From assembly GCF_027887165.1 (NCBI RefSeq), contig NC_077230.1, positions 33,927,351-33,991,350 on the forward strand: a stretch of DNA of 64,000 bases, read 5' to 3'. Below the pieces are notes generated by a model. The model ran no database searches. It was given only the letters and a program-made list of their open reading frames with translations, and was not told the origin of the DNA. Shown here in pieces: positions 38,601 to 48,813 of this stretch (the stretch's first letter is position 1; every line of letters starts with the position of its first letter). Origin of the DNA: Monodelphis domestica (Eukaryota > Chordata > Mammalia > Didelphimorphia > Didelphidae). Position numbers and translations under genes: made by a program.

Positions 38601-41600
38601 TTTGAGTTTGATAACACCAACATAGAGGAAAAAATATAGGACATAGAGTGTATCTAGGGTCAAATTGGAGCTTTGTCACTTCAACTTGTGTGATTGAGGT
38701 TATGTGATTTCTGATCAATACGTTTGAGATTTCTCATCTATATAAAATGAGGGGATGGCACAAGTTGACATCCAGTGTTACTTTCAAATCTACATCAGGG
38801 AAACTTCAACTCCTTACAAGACAAATCATGTATTAGTTGTGTTTAATGTAGAGGAGGAAGCGGTAGAGAGAGATGATACCATGCCACATGCACAAAACTT
38901 TTAACTTAATTGACTTCCATTTCTTGTTTGTTTCTTTTTCTTAACATAAAAGTCAGGTTAGGTTATACCTATTCTCTTCGATATATGCCTACATAGACAT
39001 GTGCCCCATAAAAAACCAAAGTTCCTTTAACATATGGCTTTATCTTTCTTATGGAATTGAAATTTATGAATTTTTATAGTGTGTTTCTCTTTAGGTAACT
39101 TTTTGCATCATAATAGAATATATTTTATGCTTTAATTATTTCCCTCTCAAATCTTGGATGATTCTAGCAATGTCCAAGGATACAATTGGAGGAACTTCTT
39201 TTGTTTTAAAAAACATGATAAACAAGTAAAGAATGTGCGCAAGCAGGAAGAAACTGACCTAAAGGTAAATTTTCATTATGTGAAATTTGTCATAAAGATT
39301 TATGTGCGTATCTCCATTTTAATTACTAGGGAATGAGCTTTTAAAATAATCTCTAAGACCCTTTCGCAGTTTTCACTGTCAAGGGTTATATTAGCATAGG
39401 CCAATCTAAGCTTTTAAATATTGTCTCTCTTGATCTCTAGCTATTTGATGACGCCTCTGCTTCTTTTATACCCCAAAGCTGCTGGTGTCTGACTGGACAG
39501 AAACTCAAGTTGGCCATTGGTTAAAGAGTATTGGAATGAAAAAATATATCCTGAAATTTGATTATAAAAGAGTAAGCAGTCAAGAACTTCTTGAATTAGA
39601 CAATGATGCATTAAAAGTAAGCTTCAGAATTGGCTTTTTATATATGCTACATACAATTATATATTAACTTATTTTATGGTGGGCATTGGATGAAAAACAG
39701 TACAAATAATGGGATTCCTATATATGGCCCATTTGACAACCTTATGGTTTTAAGGAAAACATGTTAACTACCTTTTTGAATGTAGTTTCAAGAAATGTTT
39801 TTTAATGTGATTTGTTCCCCCTTTTTTTTAGTATTCCTGCCATATGGTCATTCCTTTTTATTTCTATTTATTCATTGAAACCTTATGCCTTCTGTCTTAG
39901 AATATATAACATGTAAATTTCCAAAGAAAAAGAATTTTAAGGGGTGGGCAATGTGAGGCAAGTGACTGTCTCAGCATCATACTTCTAGGGGGTCACATTT
40001 GAAACCAGGACCTCTTTTCTCTAGGTATGGTTCTTAATCTATTGAGCCAGCATTCTTTTTTTTTTTTAAGAATTCTATGAATTTTTTTTAAATATATTTT
40101 ATTTGATCATTTCCAAGCATTATTTGTTAAAGACATAGATCATTTTCTTTTCCTCCCCCCCACCCCCACCCCCCATAGCCGACGTGTAAGTCCACTGGGC
40201 ATTAGATGTTTTCTTGATTTGAACCCATTGCTTTGTTGACAGTATTTGCATTAGAGTGTTCATTTAGAGTCTATCCTCTGTCATGTCCCCTCAACCTCTG
40301 TATTCAGGCAGTTGCTTTTTCTCGGTGTTTCCACTCCCATAGTTTATCCTTTGCTTATCAATGGTGTTTTTTTCTCCTGGATCCCTGCAAGTTGTTCAGG
40401 GACATTACACCGCCACTAATGGAGAAGTCCATTACGTTCGATTATACCACAGTGTATTAGTCTCTGTGTACAATGTTCTCCTGGTTCTGCTCCTCTCGCT
40501 CTGCATCACTTCCTGGAGGTTGTTCCAGTCTCCATGGAACTTCTCCACTTTATTATTCCTTTTAGCACAATAGTACTCCATCACCAACATATACCACAGT
40601 TTGTTCAGCCATTCCCCAATTGATGGGCATCCCCTCGTTTTCCAGTTTTGGGCCACCACAAAGAGCGCAGCTATGAATATTTTTGTACAAGTCTTTGTGT
40701 CCATTATCTCTTTGGGGTACAGACCCAGCAGTGCTATGGCTTGGTCAAAGGGTAGATATTCTTTTGTCGCCCTTTGGGCATAGTTCCAAATTGCCCTCCA
40801 GAATGGTTGGATCAATTCACAACTCCACCAGCAATGAATTAATGTCCCTACATTGCCATATCCCCTCCAGCATTCATTACTTTCCTTTGCTGTTATGTTA
40901 GCCAATCTGCTAGGTGTGAGGTGATACCTCAGAGTTGTTTTGATTTGCATCTCTCTGATTATAAGAGATGTAGAACACTTCTTCATGTGCTTGTTGATAG
41001 TTTTGATTTCTTTATCTGAGAACTGCCTATCCATTTCCCTTGCCCATTTATCAATTGGAGAATGGCTTGTTTTTTTGTACAATTGATTTAGCTCATTATA
41101 AATATGAGTAATTAAACCTTTGTCAGAGGTTTCTATGAAGATTTTTTCCCAATTTGTTGTTTCCCTTCTGATTTTAGTTATATTGGTTTTGTTTGTACAA
41201 AAGCTTTTTAGTTTGATGTAGTCAAAATTATTTATTTTACATTTTGTGATTCTTTCTATATCTTGCTTGGTTTTAAAGCCTTTCCCCTCCCAAAGGTCTG
41301 ACATGTATACTATTCTGTGTTTACCCAATTTACTTATGGTTTCCTTCTTTATGTTTAAGTCACTCACCCATTTTGAATTTATCTTGGTGTAGGGTGTGAG
41401 GTGTTGATCTATTCCTAGTCTCTCCCACACTGTCTTCCAATTTTCCCAGCAGTTTTTATCGAATAGTGGATTTTTGTCCCAAAAGCTGGGATCTTTGGGT
41501 TTATCGTATACTGTCTTGCTGAGGTCACTTTCCTCCAGTCTATTCCACTGATCTTCCTTTCTGTTTCTTAGCCAGTACCAAATTGTTTTGATGACTGCTG

Positions 41601-44600
41601 CTTTGTAATATAGTTTTAGGTCAGGGACTGCAAGGCCCCCATCATATGTGTTTTTTTTCATTATTTCCCTGGATATCCTTGATCTTTTGTTCTTCCAAAT
41701 GAACTTTGTTATGGTTTTTTCTAAATCAGTGAAGAAGTATTTTGGTAGTTCAATGGGTATGGCACTAAATAGATAAATAAGTTTGGGTAGGATGGTCATT
41801 TTTATTATATTGGCTCGTCAAATCCATGAGCAGTTAATGTTTTTCCATTTGTTCAAGTCTAGTTTTAGTTGTGTGGCGAGTGTTTTGTAGTTGTGTTCAT
41901 ATAGTTCCTGTGTTTGTCTTGGGAGATAGATTCCTAGGTATTTTATTTTGTCTAAGGTGATTTTGAATGGGATTTCTCTTTCTAGTTCTTGCTGCTGAGC
42001 TGTGTTGGAGATATATAGAAAAGCTGATGATTTATGTGGGTTTATTTTGTATCCTGCAACTTTGATAAAGTTGTTGATTATTTCAATTAGCTTTTTGGTT
42101 GAATCTCTAGGATTCTTTAAGTAGACCATCATGTCATCCGCAAAGAGTGATAACTTGGTCTCCTCCTTGCCTATTTTGATGCCTTCAGTTCCTTTATCTG
42201 CTCTAATTGCTACTGCTAGTGTTTCTAGTACAATGTCAAATAGTAGAGGTGATAATGGGCATCCTTGTTTCACTCCTGATCTTATTGGGAATGCATCTAG
42301 TTTATCCCTATTGCAGATGATATTAGCTGTTGGTTTTAGATATATACTGTTTATTATTTTTAGGAATGACCCTTCTATTCCTATGCTTTCTAGTGTTTTT
42401 AATAGGAATGGGTGTTTTATTTTATCAAAGGCTTTTTCTGCATCTATTGAGATAATCATGTGGTTCTTGCTAGTTTGCTTGTTGATGTGGTCAATTATGT
42501 GGATGGTTTTCCTAATGTTGAACCAGCCCTGCATCCCTGGTATAAATCCTACTTGATCATGGTGAATGATCCTTCTGATCACTTGCTGGAGTCTTTTTGC
42601 TAGTATCCTATTTAAGATTTTTGCATCTATATTCATTAGGGAGATTGGCCTATAGTTTTCTTTCTCTGTTTTTGACCTGCCTGGTTTTGGAATCAGTACC
42701 ATGTTTGTGTCGTAAAAGGAGTTTGGTAGAACTCCCTCTTTGCTTATTATGTCAAATAGTTTGTATAGTATTGGGATTAACTGTTCTCTGAATGTTTGAT
42801 AGAATTCACAGGTGAATCCATCAGGCCCTGGGGATTTTTTCTTAGGAAGTTCTTTGATGGCTTGATGGATTTCAATTTCTGATATGGGATTATTTAAGAA
42901 TTCTATTTCCTCTTCTGTTAGTCTAGGCAGTTTGTATTTTTGTATATATTCATCCATTTCTCCTAAATTGGTGTATTTATTGCCATATAATTGGGCAAAG
43001 TAATTTCTAATGATTGCCTTAATTTCCTCCTCATTGGAGGTGCTGTCCCCCTTTTCATCTTTAATGCTGTGAATTTGCTTTTCTTCCTTCCTTTTTTTAA
43101 TTAGATTGACCAGTACTTTGTCTATTTTGTTTGTTTTTTCAAAGTACCAGCTTCTTGTCTTATTTATTAAATCAATAGTTCTATCACTTTCGATTTTATT
43201 AATTTCTCCCTTAATTTTTAGGATTTCTAATTTGGTTTTCTGCTGGGGGTTTTTAATTTGATCGCTTTCGAGTTTTTTCAATTGCATTTCCAATTGATTG
43301 ATCTCTGCTCTCCCTTGTTAGTTAATATAAGCTTTCAGGGATATGAATTTGCCTCTGATTACCGCTTTGGCTGCATCCCAAAAGGTTTGAAAGGATGTTT
43401 CGCCATTGTCATTTTCCTCGATGAAATTATTAATTGTTTCTATGATTTCTTCTTTAACTAAAGGGTTTTGGAGTATCATATTGTTTAATTTCCAATTGGT
43501 TTTAGATTTGGTTTTCCATGTACCATTACTAATCATTATTTTTATTGCCTTGTGATCTGAGAAGGCTGCATTCATTATTTCTGCTTTTTTGCATTTGTGT
43601 GCTATGTTTCTGTGACCTAATGTATGGTCAATTTTTGTGAATGTGCCATGTGGTGCTGAGAAGAAGGTGTATTCCTTTTTATCCCTATTTATTTTTCTCC
43701 ATATGTCTATTAATTCTAATTTTTCTAAGATTTCATTCACTTCTTTTACCTCTTTCTTATTTATTTTTTGATTTGATTTATCTAAATTTGATAATGGTTG
43801 GTTTAAGTCTCCCACTAGTATGGTTTTATTGTCTATTTCTTCCTTCAATTCTCCTAGTTTCTCCATTAGAAATTTGGGTGCTATATTATTTGGTGCATAC
43901 ATGTTGATTAATGATATTTCCTCATTGTCTATAGTCCCTTTTAACAAAATATAATTACCTTCCCTATCCCTTTTGATCAGGTCTATTTTTGCATTGGCTT
44001 TATCAGATATCATGATTACCACTCCTGCCTTCTTTCTATCAGTTGAGGCCCAGAAGGTCTTACTCCATCCTTTAATTCTGACCTTGTGGGTGTCAACCCG
44101 CCTCATGTGTGTTTCTTGAAGACAACATATGGTAGGGTTTTGATTCTAATCCATTCTTCTATTCGTCTACGTTTTATGGGTGAGTTCATCCCATTCACGT
44201 TCAAAGTTATGATTGTCATTTGTGGACTCCCTGGCATTTTGATTGCCTTCCCTAATTCTAACCTTTTCTTCTTAGGCTCTACCTTTTAGTCCAGTGATTT
44301 ACTTTGAATCAGTCCCCTTGTCCCCTCCCTTGATGTTTCCCTTTTTAGTCCCTCCCTTTTTCTTCCCTCCCCCTCCCCCCTCTCTTTCCCTCCCTTTTTG
44401 TTCTCCCTCTCCCCCTCCCCCCTCTCTTTCCCTCCCTTTTTGTTCTCCCTCTCCCCCTACCCCCCTCGGTTTTCCCTTCTCCTTACCCTTGTTGGGTAAG
44501 ATAGAATTCAAGATCCCAATGGATCTGGATGTTTTTCCCTCTCAGAGTTGATTTCCCTGAGATTGAGGTTTAAGTAAAAAAAACCAAACCCTCTCTTCCT

Positions 44601-47296
44601 CTCCTTCTTATAGGAGTTTTCTTCCCCTCCCCTTCCCATGTGAATCTTTGTGTGAGAACGATTATTCTATTTGGTCTTTCTTTACCCCCTATTTATACAT
44701 TACATTTTCCCCACATATTAGTATACATAGATTGATATAAATGTAGTCCTTATAGAAGAGAGTTTGAGTAAAAGAAAATAACATTTTTCCCCTTTCCTTA
44801 ATATTTACCTTTTCAGGTATTCTTTGCTCTTTGATTTTCGGTATCAAACTTTCCACAGAGCTCTGGTCTTTTCTTTGCAAAAAGTTGGAAGTCTTCTATT
44901 TTGTTGAATGCCCATACTTTCCCTTGGAAGTATATCGTCAGTTTTGCTGGGTAGCTGATTCTTGGTTGGAGACCCAGTTCTCTTGCCTTTCTGAAGATCA
45001 TGTTCCATGTCTTACGATCATTCAGAGTAGAACTTGCAAGGTCTTGTGTGACCCTGATTGGCATTCTTTTATATCTAAATTGACTTTTTCTGGCTTCCTG
45101 TAGGATTTTTTCTTTTGTTTGATAGCTTTGGAATTTGGCAATTACATTCCTGGGAGTTGTCTTTTGGGGGTTTAGTGTAGAAGGTGTTCTGTGAGCTCTG
45201 TCAGTGGCTGTATTGCCCTCTTGTTCTAGAATCTCTGGGCAATTTTCTTTGATTATATCTTGTATCACCATGTCCAGTTTGGTGTTTATTTCTGGCTTTT
45301 CTGGGAGTCCAATTATTCTTAAATTTTCTCTTCTCCCTCTATTTTCCAGATCTATCACCTTGTCGGTGAGATATTTTATGTTCTCTTCTAATTTCTTGGT
45401 GTTTTGGCTTTGCTTTATTAGTTCTTGCTTTAAAGCCTGGTTTTCTTTTACAGTTTGGTCAAACTGGTTTTGTAGATGCATGCATTTCTTTTGCATTATT
45501 TCCCACTTTTCCTCCCAGAGGGCTTCCATCTTTTTGGTCATTTCTGATTCAAATTCTTCATGGGTTTGTGGAGAGTTTCTATTTCCTTTGGAAGATTTTA
45601 GAGAATTTTCTTGTATATCTTCTTCTATCTGCTCTGTATTTTGTATTTTGGCTCCATAGAATGTGTCTAAAGTCGCCCCTTTCTTCTTATTTTTCTTGGT
45701 ATTTTGGGGCTTCTGTGCTTCTGTGAAGTTTGCTGCCATCTCTGAATGTGGATGATTAGCTTTTCTTATCTCTGTCTGGTGATCAGAGGCTTTAGTCCTG
45801 GGCAGATTGTCCCTTCTATGAGCTTTCCCTGGGTTAAACTGAATATGCCTCACTGGAACTGGAATGGAAGGGTCGGACCACAAGGCCACACTCTCCCCCC
45901 GGCTCGCTTTCCGGAAGTTGCCTTCAGAATCGCTGGCTGTGAGGCTGTTTCCTCGGCCTGCGGGGGGATGGGCTGCAGATAACCCAAGCTCTGAGGGCAA
46001 GGACTTTCACTGAGACTTGGATAGCAGGATCCAGCCCGTGAGGCTGTTTTGCCCGCCCTGAGGGTTGCTGTTACTTTCACCCGGACTCGGGTAGAAGGCC
46101 CTGAGGGTTGTGGTTCGGAGGACTCTGCTCTCTGAGCCCGGCCAGGCTGCGGCTTCCGGGAGCCTTGGACTCTGCGCTCCTACCCCTGAGGTCCGAGTGA
46201 TCTCGGGTTCTGGCTTTTGAGGGGAGCCGTACCTTTTGAACCGGGTCCAGGTCCAGGAGGAGGCTTCCCAGGGTCTGTGCTGTTGATCGTTTTGAATTTC
46301 GGCGCCTTAGGAGCTTTTGGTTTGAGATCGGTCGGGAAGGGTTTTCCGGAGATCTGAGCTTTAGCTTTCTCTAAGCCGCCATCTATTGAGCCATCATTCT
46401 TTGTTTTTTTAAGAATTCTATGTATTAACAAACACTGGAAAGCAGAAAAGGAATATTTTAATTTTTGACCAGGCAGATTAACTTCACTGAAACAGATTAA
46501 AAAACAGTAATCATGGGAAATGGCAAGCTTTCATTTCATTTATAGTAAATACAATATCAATATTTTAAGCTTTAAATATCAAATATTGGTTAGAATAACA
46601 TCTTTGTCATTGACTAGAGGTACTAGAGGAATATGATAATTGACTACACAAAACCCTGAAATATATTCTACTTGGATTCATTTGCCACATAAGAAAATAT
46701 TAGGAGGATTTTTTAAAATGTAGCTTCTTTCACAATTATTTCTAAAATGTTCCTAATGTATTCTACTTAAGTACCTGTAAGCTGTAAATTTCTGATATTC
46801 TGGGTTCTTCAATTTGAAGACAAATGAAAATTATGCAATTAAAAATAATAAAAAAAATGTATAGTGTTTCAAATGCAACCATCTCTGGGCTCCCAACCAG
46901 TTAAGCAAATAAAAATTAATAGATGAGAAATGTAGCTTCAAGTATAATTATGATACCAATAAGAAGGACCAACACTCTTCTTAGAAAAGATAGTTTTTAT
47001 GTGAATTCCTTAATGCATTTTAGAGTTCTACAATGTAATTTTTTTACTTCATTCAGAGATATTGAATATTTTCCTAATGTTGTAAAATCTGAGTTCTTCA
47101 GAAATGATACTTAATTTAATGTTCAGGCTCATTATGTAAAGAGTTATAAAATATATTCATTTGAATGCATGCATGTAAAGTAACAGCTTTAATTTTTTTT
47201 CCAAAGTGCATTGGAATCACTAAGAAAAGAGATCGCAAGAAAATCCTTAAGGGAAAAAGAAAATTCAACAGACAGAAAAAAATTAATACAATCTAA
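29599..47296 (+). CDS. PPP1R9A-like: Neurabin-like cassette B: coil-SAM without its own PDZ
   Basis: Six exons paralogous to cassette A, in one open frame: 29599-29695, 30792-30924, 38266-38368, 39168-39264, 39479-39616 and 47207-47296 (TAA stop). The order is coiled-coil helix, acidic linker with GQLLA, SGKP/FSWF motif, [18 protein letters not shown] domain, basic SAM tail. No first exon or PDZ exon is visible between cassette A and 29599. The first exon needs a preceding exon in phase 2, which the unit 1 linker exon at 3564-3646 supplies. I read B as an alternative 3' cassette of unit 1. A decayed partial copy or an independent PDZ-less gene, like SAMD14 in architecture, are the other options. 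The frame stays open only if the SAM exon uses the acceptor at 39477-39478. Confidence 0.72.
29703..29734. repeat. Perfect 32-bp palindrome beside a splice donor
   Basis: TACAGTTC, then an AT run, then GAACTGTA: a fully self-complementary sequence starting eight bases after the end of the cassette B coil exon. In RNA it could fold into a hairpin beside the donor. Confidence 0.9.
30792..30924 (+). CDS. Cassette B acidic linker exon
   Basis: Acceptor AATTTCAG and donor AG|GTAAGA; 133 nt, phase 0 in and phase 1 out, as in cassette A. It encodes [20 protein letters not shown] and ends [14 protein letters not shown]. It is 78 nt shorter than the A exon, a multiple of three, which fits selection for an open frame. 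Confidence 0.78.
31020..34660 (-). mobile_element. Old, fairly complete L1, minus strand
   Basis: The 3' part (31020-31440) matches the L1 at 9420-9770 in cassette A. Then come antisense RT/endonuclease (31740-32700, e.g. TTGTTTCTATGATTTAATCT), pyrimidine-rich inter-ORF (32790-33130) and antisense ORF1 (33260-33900). It lacks a piece that A retains (9780-10370), while A lacks about 5 kb that B retains. All frames are broken. Confidence 0.75.
34060..34115. repeat. TTTG/TTG simple repeats
   Basis: Short runs of GTTT and then (GTT)n within the old minus-strand L1. Translations of this region on the minus strand (threonine and glutamine runs) are not a gene. Confidence 0.8.
34661..38265. other. 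Intron of cassette B: old repeats, no exon recognised
   Basis: 34661-35040 looks like an L1 5' region. 35335-35450 is an L2-like 3' end (AACTCCTTGAGAGCAGAGAT ... GCACTTACTAATGATG). 35935-36110 is a MIR-like remnant in sense (CATGACAACTCTGTGGAGGA ... ACCCAGCTAGTAAATGGA). 37390-37880 is the shared marsupial repeat also seen at 11280-11760, and 38030-38150 a MIR-like piece. About 37050-38265 is paralogous to 10930-12157 of cassette A. No conserved coding exon is visible. Confidence 0.6.
38266..38368 (+). CDS. Cassette B exon with SGKP/FSWF motif
   Basis: Acceptor ATATTCTTAG and donor TG|GTAAGA; 103 nt, phase 1 in and phase 2 out. It encodes [20 protein letters not shown], then [13 protein letters not shown]. 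The phases equal those of the A exon 12158-12269 although the length differs by nine bases. Confidence 0.8.
39168..39264 (+). CDS. Cassette B basic linker exon
   Basis: Acceptor GATTCTAG and donor AAG|GTAAAT; 97 nt as in A. It encodes [20 protein letters not shown], then [12 protein letters not shown]. The block [14 protein letters not shown] is identical to cassette A apart from one residue. Confidence 0.82.
39479..39616 (+). CDS. Cassette B SAM-domain exon (shifted acceptor)
   Basis: It encodes [19 protein letters not shown], then [20 protein letters not shown]: a full SAM helix 1-4 pattern. Donor AAA|GTAAGC. The acceptor at the position used in A (39439-39440) would put the SAM out of frame, because this exon is four bases shorter than its A counterpart before the tryptophan. 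A second acceptor at 39477-39478, behind the pyrimidine-rich CTCTGCTTCTTTTATACCCC, restores the frame (46 codons). I chose that start. Confidence 0.72.
39880..40055 (-). repeat. Degenerate SINE, host of the L1 target site
   Basis: Reverse complement of the marsupial SINE: GGCAAGTGACTGTCTCAGCA, CACATTTGAAACCAGGACCT and TCTATTGAGCCAGCATTC correspond to core, B box and head. The full-length minus-strand L1 inserted at its end. Confidence 0.65.
40432..44219 (-). pseudogene. L1 ORF2 (endonuclease and reverse transcriptase), broken
   Basis: It starts with [20 protein letters not shown] (ATG at 44219), the first strand of an APE-type endonuclease. A small deletion near 44110-44120, around the usual LQETH, shifts the frame. 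From 44106 the endonuclease continues ([15 protein letters not shown]) to a stop at 43318. The RT follows in the same frame with [30 protein letters not shown] and the catalytic [10 protein letters not shown] second in-frame stop lies at 41818. The C-terminal region then runs to the natural end TLWYNRT at 40432. About 1260 codons in all. Confidence 0.92.
44300..44500 (-). repeat. L1 inter-ORF polypurine repeat
   Basis: On the L1 sense strand this is a G/A-only stretch with two tandem copies of a unit of about 57 bp (the + strand shows CCCTCCCCCTCCCCCCTCTC twice). It contains several runs of four or more G. It sits in an approximately 590-bp spacer between ORF1 and ORF2. Similar pyrimidine-rich regions are seen in the older L1s at 28380-28780 and 32790-33130. 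Confidence 0.85.
44813..45739 (-). CDS. L1 ORF1 protein, intact
   Basis: 308 codons from [21 protein letters not shown] chose this start because it follows the CpG-rich leader and resembles other L1 ORF1 starts; the frame is open upstream to 46000. In order: basic N-terminus, a coiled coil (residues about 60-135; [20 protein letters not shown]), then the RNA-recognition part (NLRIIGLPE), and a C-terminal domain ([20 protein letters not shown]). ORF1p is the trimeric RNA-binding chaperone of the L1 particle. No break is seen. Confidence 0.88.
   Translation of the reverse strand: MAANFTEAQKPQNTKKNKKKGATLDTFYGAKIQNTEQIEEDIQENSLKSSKGNRNSPQTHEEFESEMTKKMEALWEEKWEIMQKKCMHLQNQFDQTVKENQALKQELIKQSQNTKKLEENIKYLTDKVIDLENRGRRENLRIIGLPEKPEINTKLDMVIQDIIKENCPEILEQEGNTATDRAHRTPSTLNPQKTTPRNVIAKFQSYQTKEKILQEARKSQFRYKRMPIRVTQDLASSTLNDRKTWNMIFRKARELGLQPRISYPAKLTIYFQGKVWAFNKIEDFQLFAKKRPELCGKFDTENQRAKNT
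47207..47296 (+). CDS. Cassette B terminal exon (SAM helix 5, stop)
   Basis: Acceptor TTTTTTTTCCAAAG; 30 codons including TAA. It encodes [20 protein letters not shown], then NRQKKINTI. The LK-IGIT---DR--ILK pattern is the SAM end, close to neurabin LKALGMTASQDRAVVKKKLK and nearer to it than cassette A is. An AATAAA follows at 47481-47486. Confidence 0.85.
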   Translation, partial: CIGITKKRDRKKILKGKRKFNRQKKINTI

Positions 47297-47480
47297 CAAT
47301 TAAATATATCAAAAAGATAATTCTGGAAGATACAGCAAAAATGAGAAAAATATAATTACATGATATTTACCTTTAATCTACTACTTCAACATATTATTTT
47401 GATATAGAATAATTTTTCATTGCTGAAAAATTATTAATATCATCCATAATAAGCATTACACATATTATACTGTATTTCTG

Positions 47481-47486
47481 AATAAA
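47481..47486 (+). terminator. Candidate polyadenylation signal of cassette B
   Basis: AATAAA about 185 bases after the TAA stop at 47296. Another AATAAA lies near 47670. Either would give a short 3' untranslated region. Confidence 0.4.
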
Positions 47487-48758
47487 CTGATTATAATATA
47501 CACATATGCTCTCATTTTTGTAGGAAATGGATATGGAATTTCCTCAGTACAACTGAAGGAATAGTGCCAAAAGCAATTTTCCTAGTATAACAGAAACTCT
47601 TAGATGTTTTCAATCTTGTTCAACTTTTCATTACCTCTGCCTAGACCACCTGTAAAAAATCTGCCTCAAAGATTGAATAAATAAGCAACAGCTTTCTTAT
47701 TGTCCCAGAGTCCTTAATAGACATTAATTGCAGAACCTTAATGTTCTTCTCTCCAAGTCCAGCCCTCTCTATTCTTTGTTAATTTTACTTCAGAATCCAA
47801 ATATGAACAAAAGAAATAAAAGTATATAAAAATTTATACATATAATAAATATATATCTATACGGTATATATGATATGTGTGTGTGCATACATATATATTG
47901 CCCATGAGACCTCCTTCTTACCTTCTCCCATTAACTACTACATTGACTTCTCCATAGTTTTTTGGTCATAATACTCTCCAAATCATAGCTCAAGTGCTCC
48001 AAAATACTGTTTTACATTTATCAATCTGTTAAAGAATGTTATTCAGTTAAACCAATGGCCAACGAGGTGCTTTTGTTGTCCTCTCCCAGGACAATATCTT
48101 TAACAACTCTGCCCACTTCTGCTCCCAAAGAGATAAAAGGAAAACGTGCTTTAGGACATCGACAACATGAAGCAATAGTTGTAAAGAGTGAAGAACTATA
48201 GAAACATGCATGGACTATACGCTATAGCACCCTTGAGCTATTTAGCTTTAGAATCTTTGTTTTTTAATTCTTACTATAAGCTTTTAATAGACACAAGGAT
48301 CATTTGTTTTAGTTTTGTTTTTAGACCTGTGGCCTGAAGGAGCCATGTGCACTAGGAAAGAAAATAGGAAAAGTTACTTGGTTTAGAGGATCATATGTAT
48401 CATCTAAGTTTCCCTAGTGCATATGGAAATATAAATGATCCAAGATAATTTCTTGGGATCTGAGAATGTCCATGAGAATAATAATCCACGGGAAGATCTC
48501 CATTGACTGCTGTTGCTGAAAGTAAGGACAAACCTGAGAACACAATGACAGTTTTATTCTAAAGGCTAAAGCCAGAGATAGGGACTTGTGTATTTCTAAA
48601 GGGACCGACTTCTGTAGGCATGATGTGGCCTAGGAAGAAGAATCAAATTTCAGTTCAACAGGACTAAAACAATAGGAGATTCAAGAATGCCTGATTCCCT
48701 TTTACATGTGAATAAATTCTGTCACAAAGGTAAGTTTAATAAGAAGTTACGGTGGCAG

Positions 48759-48813
<55 letters not shown>

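Larger units (their letters stand above)
40080..46384 (-). mobile_element. Nearly full-length L1 (LINE-1), minus strand
   Basis: All L1 parts are present in order on the minus strand: 5' untranslated region with CpG-rich promoter-like sequence (46001-46384), ORF1, a long polypurine inter-ORF spacer, ORF2 and a 3' tail ending as T-rich sequence at 40080. Long near-identical flanks, ATCTATTGAGCCA-CATTCTT and the bases up to AAGAATTCTATG (40039-40079 and 46383-46422), are the target-site duplication. They differ by a few bases and T-run length. ORF1 is open; ORF2 has one frameshift and two in-frame stops. It is young compared with the other L1s here but no longer autonomous. Confidence 0.93.

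Noticed and set aside
41818-44106. Long minus-strand open frames as host genes
   Set aside because: They carry L1 endonuclease and RT motifs ([15 protein letters not shown]) and lie between L1 ORF1 and the L1 3' end.
48760-48811. TG run as a regulatory element
   Set aside because: A plain dinucleotide microsatellite with no gene feature beside it; nothing supports a function.
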